The position numbers and the translations under genes are program-made. Below, in pieces: positions 16,252 to 25,013 of a stretch of 64,000 nt of DNA. The stretch comes from Bradyrhizobium sp. CB1015 (GTDB lineage Bacteria; Pseudomonadota; Alphaproteobacteria; Rhizobiales; Xanthobacteraceae). Position 1 is the first letter of the stretch. Each line of letters begins with the position of its first letter. Where the stretch lies: contig NZ_CP104174.1 in NCBI RefSeq assembly GCF_025200925.1, positions 744,001 to 808,000 of the forward strand, written 5' to 3'. The notes under the pieces are model-generated. The model was not told the origin of the DNA. It worked only from the letters and a program-made list of their open reading frames with translations, and ran no database searches.

Positions 16252-17472
16252 ATGAAAAATTCCGATGGGCTGTACCTCTCCGCCCGGGAAGCCGCCGCCG
16301 AGCTCGCGATCTCCCCGGCCACCCTCTACGCCTATGTCAGCCGCGGCCTGATCCGCTCCGAGCCGACGCCGGATTCGCGGAAAAACCGCTATCGCGCCGA
16401 GGACGTCCGCGCGCTGAAGGAACGTCGCGTGCCCTCGCCGGAGCCACGCGGCCTGCGCAGCTTCGATGCCGACCTGCCGGTGATGGATACGGAAATCTCG
16501 ACCATCACCGAGGAGGGCGCGATCTACCGCGGGGTCAATTGCGTCGATCTTTCCGAGAATGACACGCTGGAGCACACGGCGACGCTGCTCTGGGACGTCT
16601 CCGGCGTCGATCCGTTCGATCCGGATAACCAGCCTGAGATGTCCGAGGAGATGCGCACGATCGCAGCGGCCGCGCGCCGGGCGGCGCCGATCGACCGCGC
16701 CATCGCTGTGCTGGCACTGGCCGCCAGCGTCGATCCCCGCGCCTTCACCCGCGCGCCCGATGGCCGCGCCATGGTCGGCGCGCGCATCGTCCGCCTGCTG
16801 GTTGCGACCATGCTCAACGCGGAAGCCTCGGCCGAGCCGCTGCATCAGCAGGTCGCGCGCGCCTGGGCCACGGACAACAAGCATGCGCCCGATCTGATCC
16901 GCCGCGCGCTGGTGCTGCTCGCCGACCACGAGCTGAACGCCTCGACCTTCACTGCGCGCTGCGCCGCCTCGACCGGCCTCAATCTCTATGATGCCGTCAT
17001 CGCCGGTCTCGCCGCATTGAAGGGCCCGAAGCATGGCGGCGCCGGCGTCTTGGCCTCGCAGCTGGTCAAGACGCTGGTCGATCGCGACGTCGCGCCTGTT
17101 GTGCGCGAGCGCGTCGCCCTCGGCGAGCGCTTTGCCGGCTTCGGCCATGGCGTCTACAAGCGCGGCGATCCCCGCGCGCAGTCGCTGCTGAACGCGCTGT
17201 CGCGCGCCGGCGCACCGCGCAAATTCACCCGCGAGGTGCCGGAACGGATCGCGGAAGCCACCGGCGAGTTCGTCAATATCGACTACGCACTCGCCGTGCT
17301 CGTGCACGCACTGCGCTTGCCCGCCGGCAGCGAGCTCGCGCTGTTCGCGATGGCTCGCAGCGTCGGCTGGATCGCCCATGCCAGCGAGCAATTGCAATTC
17401 GGCAAGCTGATCAGGCCGCGGGCAAGGTATGTGGGACCGGCACCGGGGCGGAGAGCGGGGGCGGGTTCTTAA
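16252..17472 (+). CDS. Helix-turn-helix/citrate synthase fusion protein
   Basis: The 406-residue protein begins with a MerR/excisionase-like helix-turn-helix (about residues 8-57, LYLSAREAAAELAISPATLY) joined to a citrate synthase domain. Catalytic-type residues are present as His226 (ADHELNAST), His299 (GFGHGVYKRGDPR) and Asp344 (VNIDYA), but the Arg that usually follows the second His is Gly. Family members of this architecture are annotated as citrate or 2-methylcitrate synthase-like; whether it is enzymatic, regulatory or both is open. The ATG has no ribosome-binding site upstream because the candidate operator abuts it, so translation may be leaderless. It diverges from the other citrate synthase gene. 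Confidence 0.88.
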   Translation: MKNSDGLYLSAREAAAELAISPATLYAYVSRGLIRSEPTPDSRKNRYRAEDVRALKERRVPSPEPRGLRSFDADLPVMDTEISTITEEGAIYRGVNCVDLSENDTLEHTATLLWDVSGVDPFDPDNQPEMSEEMRTIAAAARRAAPIDRAIAVLALAASVDPRAFTRAPDGRAMVGARIVRLLVATMLNAEASAEPLHQQVARAWATDNKHAPDLIRRALVLLADHELNASTFTARCAASTGLNLYDAVIAGLAALKGPKHGGAGVLASQLVKTLVDRDVAPVVRERVALGERFAGFGHGVYKRGDPRAQSLLNALSRAGAPRKFTREVPERIAEATGEFVNIDYALAVLVHALRLPAGSELALFAMARSVGWIAHASEQLQFGKLIRPRARYVGPAPGRRAGAGS

Positions 17473-17637
17473 CCTCTCCCGCTTGCGGGAGAGGTCGCGC
17501 CCAACGGGTCGCGCCGCAGGCGCGCCCGATGACAGGCTCCGGCGTGGGTGAGGGTTCTCTCGTCTCGGGGGTTCTTCGTTGTCGAGACACCCTCTCCCCA
17601 ACCCTCCCCCGCAAGCGACCCGCAAGCGGGGGAGGGA
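17473..17637. repeat. Intergenic palindromic repeat, family D copy 1
   Basis: This element opens with a perfect 10-base-pair hairpin (CCTCTCCCGC-TT-GCGGGAGAGG, 17473-17494) directly after the TAA of the citrate-synthase fusion gene. It closes with a CCTCCCCCGC...GCAAGCGGGGGAGGG arm. A second copy is at 45272-45397. Its position suggests a transcript-end or bidirectional terminator role toward the convergent DedA gene. Confidence 0.75.
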
Positions 17638-17671
17638 GCGCACCTCGATCACCGCGGGCAACTAGACTTGA

Positions 17672-18328
17672 TCAGACCTGCGGCTTCGCCGCCGCGACAG
17701 CGCCGCTCCGCCGGCGATAGATCCACGCCCCCACGCCCCCCACGATCGCCACGCCAACCACCGTCAGCATCCAGATGTGCTTGCCGACATGGGCGTGATG
17801 ATGCAGCCCGGCATATTCATGCAGAGCCGTCACCGCCAGCACGCCGGGCAGCACATGGGCGGGCGCCCAGGCCAGGATCGCCGGGATGTTCACGCCATAG
17901 AATTTGGCGGGCGCCATGCCGAGCGCGCCGGCGGTCACGGGCACGAAGGCGCGGATCGGCGGCACGAAGCGGGCGAAGAACACCGCCCAGGTGCCGAAGC
18001 GGTGGAAGAAGCTTTCGCTCTCGGCGACGACGCGCGGATAGTTGGTCAGTGGCCAGGTGTTGAGGATCTCGCGTTGCCGCCTGTGCCCGATCCAATAGGC
18101 CGACCCGTCACCGAGCACGGCGCCGGCTGCGGCCGCCAGCAGCACCCATGGCAGCTGCAATTCGCCGCCGGGGACCAGGGCGCTCAGCGCCAGGATGATG
18201 GTCGAGCCGGGGATCACCGATCCCACCACCGGAACGGCTTCGAGCAGCGCCGCCAGGAACAGGGTCAGGTAGGCCAGCCACGGATGGGCGGAGACGAAGG
18301 CGATGAGGGGATCGAGAAAGGACGTCAC
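17672..18328 (-). CDS. DedA family membrane protein
   Basis: The 218-residue protein has the DedA/VTT pattern: an early re-entrant segment (EAVPVVGSVIPGSTIIL), GAVLGDGSAYWIGHR near residue 90, then FFARFVPPIRAFVPVTAGALGM, and several membrane helices with a basic C-terminus. DedA proteins are inner-membrane proteins; members are implicated in undecaprenyl-phosphate or phospholipid flipping. It stands alone between two plus-strand genes, and the 293 bases upstream (18329-18621) contain no gene. Confidence 0.9.
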   Translation of the reverse strand: MTSFLDPLIAFVSAHPWLAYLTLFLAALLEAVPVVGSVIPGSTIILALSALVPGGELQLPWVLLAAAAGAVLGDGSAYWIGHRRQREILNTWPLTNYPRVVAESESFFHRFGTWAVFFARFVPPIRAFVPVTAGALGMAPAKFYGVNIPAILAWAPAHVLPGVLAVTALHEYAGLHHHAHVGKHIWMLTVVGVAIVGGVGAWIYRRRSGAVAAAKPQV

Positions 18329-18621
18329 GTCGTCTCTTGAAGGGCTGGAGCATGGGGGCTTCGGACCCTACATAAGTAATTGCATACGGCCAAAGCGCCA
18401 TTCGCACGGAAGGGGCGTGACCCGCCCGAATTTGGGCGTGATTCGCAAGGCAGCCCTCCAAAATCTGCGTTCCTTGCCTATCTAAATGAAAAGACAACGG
18501 AACTTTGATTGGTGGGCGGGCTTCTGCCGGCACGTTGTCTCTGATAGGTTCGCAGCCGCACCCAGCCGCAGCCAACGTGCGAATAACCGGTTTCGGGACC
18601 GCCCGGGACCTCGGAGGATTG

Positions 18622-19620
18622 ATGACGACCGCCGCCCTGTCCAAAGTTGAGGAAGTTTCCGGCCTGCCCGACATGAAGGTGTCGGTGCGCCAGGTGTTCG
18701 GGATCGACAGTGATCTCGAAGTCCCGGCCTATTCCGAAGTCGATCCTCACGTGCCCGAAGTCGACGCCGATTACCGCTTCGACCGCGCCACCACGCTGGC
18801 CATTCTCGCGGGCTTTGCCAAGAACCGCCGCGTGATGGTCACCGGCTATCACGGCACCGGCAAATCCACCCACATCGAGCAGGTCGCCGCTCGACTGAAC
18901 TGGCCCTGCGTGCGCGTCAACCTCGACAGCCACATCAGCCGTATCGATCTCGTCGGCAAGGACTCCATCGTGGTCCGCGACGGCAAGCAGGTCACCGAAT
19001 TCCGCGACGGCATTTTGCCCTGGGCGCTGCAGAACAATGTCGCGCTGGTGTTCGACGAATACGACGCCGGCCGCCCGGACGTGATGTTCGTGATCCAGCG
19101 CGTGCTGGAAGTCTCGGGACGCCTGACGCTCTTGGACCAGAACAAGGTGATCAAGCCGCATCCGGCCTTCCGCCTGTTCGCGACCGCCAACACCGTCGGC
19201 CTCGGCGACACCTCGGGCCTCTATCACGGCACCCAGCAGATCAACCAGGGTCAGATGGACCGCTGGTCGATCGTCACCACGCTGAACTACCTCAGCCACG
19301 ACGAGGAAGTCGAGATCGTGCTGGCCAAGGCCAAGCATTATCGCACCCAGGAAGGCCGCGACATCGTCAACAAGATGGTGCGCCTTGCCGATCTCACCCG
19401 TAACGCCTTCGCCAATGGCGATCTGTCGACGGTGATGAGCCCGCGCACGGTGATCACCTGGGCGGAAAACTCCGACATCTTCGGCGATATCGGCTTTGCG
19501 TTCCGCGTCACCTTCCTCAACAAATGCGACGAGCTCGAACGGCCCCTGGTCGCCGAGTTCTACCAGCGCTGCTTCAATGCGGAGCTGCCGGAATCGGCAG
19601 TCAACGTGGCGCTGAGCTGA
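18622..19620 (+). CDS. cobS: Cobaltochelatase subunit CobS
   Basis: The 332-residue AAA+ ATPase has Walker [10 protein letters not shown] at 75-83, Walker B LVFDEYD at 141-147 and the CobS-specific N-terminus ([20 protein letters not shown]). With CobT and CobN it forms the aerobic, ATP-dependent chelatase that inserts cobalt into hydrogenobyrinic acid diamide. The start at 18622 has a GGAGG ribosome site four bases upstream; the in-frame ATG at 18505 adds 39 residues unlike the family. No cobalamin riboswitch was seen upstream. cobN is not in the window. Confidence 0.94.
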   Translation: MTTAALSKVEEVSGLPDMKVSVRQVFGIDSDLEVPAYSEVDPHVPEVDADYRFDRATTLAILAGFAKNRRVMVTGYHGTGKSTHIEQVAARLNWPCVRVNLDSHISRIDLVGKDSIVVRDGKQVTEFRDGILPWALQNNVALVFDEYDAGRPDVMFVIQRVLEVSGRLTLLDQNKVIKPHPAFRLFATANTVGLGDTSGLYHGTQQINQGQMDRWSIVTTLNYLSHDEEVEIVLAKAKHYRTQEGRDIVNKMVRLADLTRNAFANGDLSTVMSPRTVITWAENSDIFGDIGFAFRVTFLNKCDELERPLVAEFYQRCFNAELPESAVNVALS

Positions 19621-19633
19621 TCTCTCACGATGT

Positions 19634-19746
19634 GTCGTCCCGGCGAAGGCCGGGACACGTACAGCGTGATGTCTCGATTGAAGCGATAGTTTCCTGACAC
19701 AAGAGCGGCCGGTGGTTATGGGTCCCGGCCTTCGCCGGGACGACAG
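19634..19746. repeat. Intergenic palindromic repeat, family B copy 1
   Basis: It starts GTCGTCCCGGCGAAGGCCGG and ends CCGGCCTTCGCCGGGACGAC, with an internal GGTTATGGGTCCC segment shared with the copies at 22737-22885 and 29414-29550. It fills the gap between cobS and cobT. Confidence 0.78.
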
Positions 19747-19756
19747 ATAGGGTCAG

Positions 19757-21658
19757 ATGACCACCTCCAATTCGAAATTCCGCAGCAACAAGGAAGCGCC
19801 GACCGAGCCGTTCAAGCGCTCGGTCGCCTCCTGCCTGAAGGCGATCGCGAAATCGCCCGAGCTCGACGTCTCCTTCGCCGCGGAGCGTCCGGGGCTTGCG
19901 CCCGGCAAAGCGCGGCTGCCGGAGCCGGCGCGCAAGATGACCAAGCGTGACGCCGCCATCGTGCGCGGCCACGCCGATTCCATCGCGCTCAAGCTCGCCT
20001 GCCACGATCCCAAGGTTCATCGCAAGCTGATGCCCGGCAATCCGCAGGCGCGCGGCGTGTTCGAGGCGGTGGAGCAGGCCCGCGTCGAGGCGATCGGCGC
20101 GCGCCGCATGGCGGGCGTTGCAAAAAACCTCACCGCGATGCTCGACGACCATTTCCACCGCGGCAAGTTCGACGAGATCACCGACCGCGCCGACGCGCCG
20201 TTGGCGGACGCGCTGGCGATGCTGGTGCGCGAGCGCCTCACCGGCATGGCGCCGCCGACCGCGGCCAAGAAGATGGTCGACCTCTGGCGGCCGATCCTCG
20301 AAGACAAGATCGGCAAGCGGCTCGACCGGCTCGACGGCGTGCTCGAGGATCAGACCAGGTTCGGCGATGCGGTGCATGATCTCTTGTCGGCACTCGAGCT
20401 CGGCGACGAGCGCAACGCCGACAGCGAGGACAATGACGAGAACGAGGAGAACCAGGACGGCGACAACGACCAGTCCGGCGCCGAGGGCTCGCCCGATTCC
20501 GATGCGGCGCAGGAGATGAGCGCCGACCAGGCCCAGGCGACCTCGGAGGAGATGAGCGAGAGCGCGATGGAAAGCGCGCAGGCCTCGACCTCCGACACCT
20601 TCGACGACGGCGAACTCGGCGACGACGAGACGCCGGGCGAGGCGACGCGCCCGAACCAGCACGGCAGGAACGAGCCGCGCGGGCCGGAATATCACGCCTT
20701 CGCGCCCAAGTTCGACGAGGTCATCGCCGCCGAGGATCTCTGCGACCATGACGAGCTGGAGCGGCTGCGCGCCTATCTCGACAAGCAGCTCGCCCATCTG
20801 CAAGGCATCGTCGCCCGGCTCGCCAACCGGCTGCAGCGCCGCCTGATGGCGCAGCAGAACCGCGCCTGGGAGTTCGATCTCGAAGAAGGGATTCTGGACC
20901 CCGCGCGCCTGTCGCGCGTCGTCACCGATCCCTATCACCCGCTGTCCTTCATGCACGAGAAGGAGGCGACGTTCCGCGACACCGTGGTGACGCTGCTGCT
21001 CGACAATTCCGGCTCGATGCGCGGCCGCCCGATCACGGTCGCGGCGACCTGCGCCGACATCCTCGCGCGCACGCTGGAGCGTTGCGGCGTCAAGGTCGAG
21101 ATTCTCGGCTTCACCACGCGGGCCTGGAAGGGCGGGCAATCGCGCGAGGCGTGGCTTGCCGCCGGCAAGCCGGCCAATCCCGGCCGCCTCAACGATCTCC
21201 GTCACATCATCTACAAGTCGGCGGATGCGCCCTGGCGCCGCGCGCGGAAAAACCTCGGCCTGATGATGCGCGAGGGTCTGCTGAAGGAGAACATCGACGG
21301 CGAGGCGCTGGACTGGGCGCACAAGCGCCTGCTCGGCCGGCCCGAGCAGCGCAAGATCCTGATGATGATCTCGGACGGCGCGCCGGTCGACGATTCCACG
21401 CTGTCGGTCAATCCCGGCAATTATCTCGAGCGGCATCTGCGCCACATCATCGAGGAGATCGAGACCCGCTCGCCGGTCGAGCTGATCGCGATCGGCATCG
21501 GCCATGACGTGACGCGCTATTATCGCCGCGCCGTGACGATCGTGGACGCCGAGGAGCTCGGCGGCGCGATCACCGAAAAGCTCGCCGAGCTCTTCAGCGA
21601 GACCAACACGGCGCCAACGCAAGCGGCCGGTCGTCCGCGACGCAAATTGCATTCGTGA
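19757..21658 (+). CDS. cobT: Cobaltochelatase subunit CobT
   Basis: The 633-residue protein has a CobT N-terminal domain ([20 protein letters not shown]), a strongly acidic low-complexity linker (about 214-295, Asp/Glu/Ser/Asn-rich) and a C-terminal von Willebrand A-like domain with MIDAS motif DNSGS at 416-420. It assembles with the CobS AAA+ ring to drive CobN-mediated cobalt insertion. It lies 136 bases after cobS with a family B repeat between them. Its stop overlaps a GTG start of the downstream secreted protein by four bases (GTGA). Confidence 0.94.
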   Translation: MTTSNSKFRSNKEAPTEPFKRSVASCLKAIAKSPELDVSFAAERPGLAPGKARLPEPARKMTKRDAAIVRGHADSIALKLACHDPKVHRKLMPGNPQARGVFEAVEQARVEAIGARRMAGVAKNLTAMLDDHFHRGKFDEITDRADAPLADALAMLVRERLTGMAPPTAAKKMVDLWRPILEDKIGKRLDRLDGVLEDQTRFGDAVHDLLSALELGDERNADSEDNDENEENQDGDNDQSGAEGSPDSDAAQEMSADQAQATSEEMSESAMESAQASTSDTFDDGELGDDETPGEATRPNQHGRNEPRGPEYHAFAPKFDEVIAAEDLCDHDELERLRAYLDKQLAHLQGIVARLANRLQRRLMAQQNRAWEFDLEEGILDPARLSRVVTDPYHPLSFMHEKEATFRDTVVTLLLDNSGSMRGRPITVAATCADILARTLERCGVKVEILGFTTRAWKGGQSREAWLAAGKPANPGRLNDLRHIIYKSADAPWRRARKNLGLMMREGLLKENIDGEALDWAHKRLLGRPEQRKILMMISDGAPVDDSTLSVNPGNYLERHLRHIIEEIETRSPVELIAIGIGHDVTRYYRRAVTIVDAEELGGAITEKLAELFSETNTAPTQAAGRPRRKLHS

Positions 21659-22728
21659 ACACGATTCCATCCCGCCGCAGCTTTCTCAGGCACGCCGCAG
21701 CGGGATTCTCCACATTCGCAGTCTCCAGGTTCGCGCAGGCGCAAGCCGCGACCGAGGCGCCACCGCGCCCGCTGCAGGTCGAGCACGCCGTCGCGGCGCC
21801 CGTCAGCGTCGAGGTCAACGCGCGCAGCATTCCCAATTTCGAGCCGCGCGATCGCACGCGCACGCGCTTCGGCTCACTGAACTATCGCAGCGGCCTGGTG
21901 CTGACCTCGCCCTATCGCGGCTTCGGTGGCCTGTCAGGCCTCCGCTTCCTCGACGCCAAGGGCGAGCGTTTCCTCGCGATCTCCGACCAGGGCGGCTGGT
22001 TCACCGGCAGCATCCGCTATTCCGGCCGCGACATGGTCGGCCTTGCCGACGTCGAGGCCGCGCCGCTGCTCGGCGCCGAAGGGCGGCCGATCACGGAAAA
22101 GCACCTCTGGTGGGATTCGGAATCGATCGCGCGCGACGGCAGTCTCGTCTATGTCGGGCTCGAGCGCGTCAACCAGATCCTGCGCTACGATTTTGCCAAG
22201 GGCGGCACACGCGCCCGCGGTGAGGTGATCGCCGTCCCACCCGCCTTGCGCAAGCTGCCCTCCAACAAGGGGCTGGAGGCGATGGTGGTCGTGCCCAAGG
22301 GACAGCCGCTCGCCGGCGCCTTGATCGCCTTCTCCGAGCGCGGGCTCGATGCCGACGGAAACCTCATCGCCTTCCTGATCGGCGGCCCTACGCCCGGCCA
22401 GTTCAGCGTGCGGCGCACGGAGAAATACGACATCAGCGATGCCGTGCTGCTGCCCTCCGGCGAACTGCTCATCCTCGAACGCAAATTCTCCTGGTTCACC
22501 GGCGTCAACATCCGCATCCGCGCGATCCCGCTGAAGGGAATCGCGCCCGGTGCGCTGGTCGATGGCCCCGCGCTGTTCGCCGCCGATCTCGGCCACGAGA
22601 TCGACAACATGGAAGGCATCGACGCCCATGTCACGGCCGAGGGGGAGACGGTGCTGACCCTGATCTCCGACGACAATTTCTCGATGCTGCAGCGAACCCT
22701 GCTGCTGCAATTCACGCTGGCGGAGTAA
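21655..22728 (+). CDS. Secreted phytase-like/esterase-like domain protein, GTG start
   Basis: The 357-residue protein has a Tat-like signal ([13 protein letters not shown] at residues 6-18, AQA cleavage near 28-31) and a beta-propeller type 'esterase-like activity of phytase' domain ([62 protein letters not shown]). It probably acts in the periplasm; the substrate is not established for the family. The start is a GTG overlapping the cobT stop, which implies translational coupling although no role in cobalamin synthesis is known. Confidence 0.82.
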   Translation: MNTIPSRRSFLRHAAAGFSTFAVSRFAQAQAATEAPPRPLQVEHAVAAPVSVEVNARSIPNFEPRDRTRTRFGSLNYRSGLVLTSPYRGFGGLSGLRFLDAKGERFLAISDQGGWFTGSIRYSGRDMVGLADVEAAPLLGAEGRPITEKHLWWDSESIARDGSLVYVGLERVNQILRYDFAKGGTRARGEVIAVPPALRKLPSNKGLEAMVVVPKGQPLAGALIAFSERGLDADGNLIAFLIGGPTPGQFSVRRTEKYDISDAVLLPSGELLILERKFSWFTGVNIRIRAIPLKGIAPGALVDGPALFAADLGHEIDNMEGIDAHVTAEGETVLTLISDDNFSMLQRTLLLQFTLAE

Positions 22729-22736
22729 TTCTCCGC

Positions 22737-22885
22737 TGTCGTCCCGGGGCGCGACGAAGTCGCGAGCCCGGGACCCATAACCACAGGGAGAAGTTTGGCG
22801 ACGGCTCGTGGTTGCCGGTTTTCGTCAAACCGGATCCTGTGGTTATGGATCCCGGGCTCACGCTGCGCGTGCCCCGGGATGACAA
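22737..22885. repeat. Intergenic palindromic repeat, family B copy 2
   Basis: TGTCGTCCCGGGGCGCGACG and GTGCCCCGGGATGACA arms enclose paired CCCATAACCACAGGGAGAAG and CCTGTGGTTATGGATCC modules. It lies between the phytase-like gene and the Old Yellow Enzyme gene; bases 22886-23007 show no further feature. Confidence 0.78.
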
Positions 22886-23007
22886 CCGAGTTGTACGACC
22901 CGCGCAATGCATGGCCCCACGGTCCCCCATTCCCGCCGCGCAACTAGCATTCCGCGCGTCCCTCACTACACTCCCATCACCATCCTCCATCCCCCGGAAC
23001 TCCCCGC

Positions 23008-24120
23008 ATGAGCGCCCTGTTTTCCCCGATCAAGCTGCGCGGCCTGACCTTGAAGAACCGCCTCGTCGTGTCGCCGATGTGCCAATATTCGGCCGAGGAC
23101 GGCGTCGCCACCGACTGGCACTTCACCCACATCAACAATCTCAGCCTGTCGGGCGCTTCGATGTTCTGCATCGAGGCGACGCATGTCGAGGCGATCGGCC
23201 GCATCACGCCGGGCTGCCTCGGGCTCTACAGCGATGCCTGCGAAGCCGCGCTGAAGCCGATCCTCAATTCGGTGCGCAAGCATTCTTCCACCGCGATCGC
23301 AATGCAGCTCGCCCATGCCGGCCGCAAGGCTTCGAGTGCGCGCCCCTGGGACGGCGGCCAATTGATTCCGGAAGGGCAGGGCGGCTGGCAGACGGTGGCG
23401 CCATCGGCGGTGCCGCACAAGGAGGGCGAGGCCGCCCCGCTGGCGCTGGATGCGGCGGGCCTGACGCGCATCCGCAAGGCCTTCGTCGATTCGACCAAGC
23501 GCGCCGCGCGGCTCGGCATCGACGCTATCGAGGTCCATGGCGCGCATGGCTATCTGCTGCATCAATTCCTGTCGCCGATCTCCAACAAGCGCACCGACGA
23601 ATATGGCGGGTCGTTGCAAAACCGCATGCGCTTTCCGCTGGAAGTGTTCGACGCGGTGCGCGCCGCGTTCCCCGCCGACAAGCCGGTCGGCATGCGGGTG
23701 TCGTCGACCGATTGGGTCGAAGGCGGCTGGGATCTGGCACAGACCACCGAATTCGCGAACGCGCTGAAGGCGCGCGGCGTCGACTGGATCGATGCGTCCT
23801 CCGGCGGCGTCTCGCCGCAGCAGAAAATCCCGCTCGGCCCCGGCTATCAGGTGCAGTTTGCCGAGGCGATCAAGCGCGAGACCGGTCTGCCCACCATTGC
23901 CGTCGGCCTGATCACCGAGCCGAAGCACGCGGAGGAGATCGTCGCGGCAGGAAAGGCCGACATGGTCGCGCTCGCGCGCGGCCTGCTCTACGATCCGCGC
24001 TGGGGCTGGCACGCCGCCGCCGAGCTCGGCGGAATGGTCGAGGCGCCGCCGCAATATTGGCGCTCGCAGCCCTCGACGCAGAAGGCGCTGTTCGGCAAGA
24101 CCACGTTCGGGGCGCGGTGA
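23008..24120 (+). CDS. NADH:flavin oxidoreductase, Old Yellow Enzyme family (YqjM-like)
   Basis: The 370-residue TIM-barrel flavoenzyme has the YqjM-type N-terminus with Cys25 in VSPMCQYS, MQLAHAGRKASS near 100, substrate-binding His177/His180 (VHGAHGYLLHQFLSP) and SNKRTDEYGGS. Such FMN enzymes reduce activated C=C bonds of enones, nitro compounds or similar electrophiles using NAD(P)H. Cys25 and the overall length place it in the 'thermophilic-like' class with YqjM/XenA. It is monocistronic, flanked by repeats on both sides. The physiological substrate is unknown. Confidence 0.92.
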   Translation: MSALFSPIKLRGLTLKNRLVVSPMCQYSAEDGVATDWHFTHINNLSLSGASMFCIEATHVEAIGRITPGCLGLYSDACEAALKPILNSVRKHSSTAIAMQLAHAGRKASSARPWDGGQLIPEGQGGWQTVAPSAVPHKEGEAAPLALDAAGLTRIRKAFVDSTKRAARLGIDAIEVHGAHGYLLHQFLSPISNKRTDEYGGSLQNRMRFPLEVFDAVRAAFPADKPVGMRVSSTDWVEGGWDLAQTTEFANALKARGVDWIDASSGGVSPQQKIPLGPGYQVQFAEAIKRETGLPTIAVGLITEPKHAEEIVAAGKADMVALARGLLYDPRWGWHAAAELGGMVEAPPQYWRSQPSTQKALFGKTTFGAR

Positions 24121-24156
24121 CAGCGAGTGTGGTGCGATGACGGCGCTATAAGCTCC

Positions 24157-24205
24157 GCTGTCGTCCCGGATCTTCGCTCCGCTCCGCGCTTGTCCGGGAC
24201 GATTG
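24157..24205. repeat. Short palindromic repeat, family F copy 1
   Basis: CTGTCGTCCCGGATCTTCGC pairs with GCGCTTGTCCGGGACGAT, forming a hairpin downstream of the Old Yellow Enzyme gene. A related element is at 62672-62743. Confidence 0.65.
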
Positions 24206-24319
24206 CCGAGTGTGTTGCGCTCGCTCTCACCCCCTCACGCATCCGTAAAACCCCTCGCCTTCCACCCACCGCGAAACTGGCCTAACCTCTCAGCACTCAA
24301 CGCCTCGCGGAGGCTCGCC

Positions 24320-24727
24320 ATGCGTTTTCGTGTTCGTAAGACTGCCCATTTGTTCGAGCGCGTCGGTCTTGCCATGGCGGGGGCCGCGTGCGGATTGTTC
24401 GTCGGCGCCTATGTCGGCTCGGCGATCCCCACTCTCACCACGCAGGGCTTCCTGCTATTGATGATGCTGCTCGGCGGCATCGGCTTCTATCTCGGCATCG
24501 ACACGCCGCAGATGCCTTTCGACGATGCGCACAGCCAGATCGACGCCGCCGAGCTCATGAGCGCCGCCGGCACGCTCTGCGCCACGCTCAGCGCCTTCGC
24601 CTCGGTCGGCGTGATCGTGCTCCGGCTCGATCCGCACATGGCCTGGACCTGGCTCGCCTTCGTCGGCTGGATCGCCGGCGTCGCCATGCAGATCGTCGCC
24701 GGCGCCAAGGCCAGGCTGCGGAAGTAG
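24320..24727 (+). CDS. Conserved hypothetical membrane protein, 135 residues
   Basis: The start at 24320 (MRFRVRKTAHLFERVG) is supported by GGAGG about seven bases upstream; a longer in-frame start at 24203 would run into a repeat. The product has about four hydrophobic helices (near 15-35, 43-60, 78-100, 105-125) with glycine-rich first helices and a basic C-terminus (AKARLRK). It is probably an inner-membrane protein. No family was recognised. A GC-rich hairpin follows 19 bases after the stop. Confidence 0.75.
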   Translation: MRFRVRKTAHLFERVGLAMAGAACGLFVGAYVGSAIPTLTTQGFLLLMMLLGGIGFYLGIDTPQMPFDDAHSQIDAAELMSAAGTLCATLSAFASVGVIVLRLDPHMAWTWLAFVGWIAGVAMQIVAGAKARLRK

Positions 24728-24745
24728 CTCTCTCCCTCATGAGGC

Positions 24746-24762
24746 GCCCGCCTGAAGCGGGC
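24746..24762 (+). terminator. GC hairpin after the small membrane protein gene
   Basis: GCCCGC pairs with GCGGGC around a CTGAA loop, followed by ATATTGAT rather than a U-tract. A second hairpin (GCTCTC-AAATCC-GAGAGC) follows about 25 bases later. Termination here is plausible but weakly supported. The remaining stretch to 25013 should carry the promoter of the efflux operon. Confidence 0.3.
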
Positions 24763-25013
24763 ATATTGATGGATGGCCGGGGGAAAAGCTCTCAAATCCG
24801 AGAGCCCCGATCCTTCACGGCAGGGTCTGGCTTGCCTCAACTGCCTTGCACGGCGTCGTCTCTCTCCCTGTCAACCCATCATCCGGTCAGGGCATCGTTC
24901 GCAGCATTGCACGCGCATTGGTCTTGAAGAGCTTATCTTCGCAACCCATCTTGTGGCGCCCGCAGGTAGAGGCGTACCCTGCATTTTCTGCGGCTTTGAT
25001 GCGAGGACCTGGG

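Noticed and set aside
18329..18621. Possible cobalamin riboswitch upstream of cobS
   Set aside because: No B12-box-like sequence or matching paired architecture was recognised in the leader.
19625..21670. A 681-residue open frame on the minus strand opposite cobT
   Set aside because: It is the mirror of a strongly supported cobT gene. The product is an Arg/Ala/Leu/Gly-rich low-complexity chain with no domain, as expected from high third-position GC on the sense strand.
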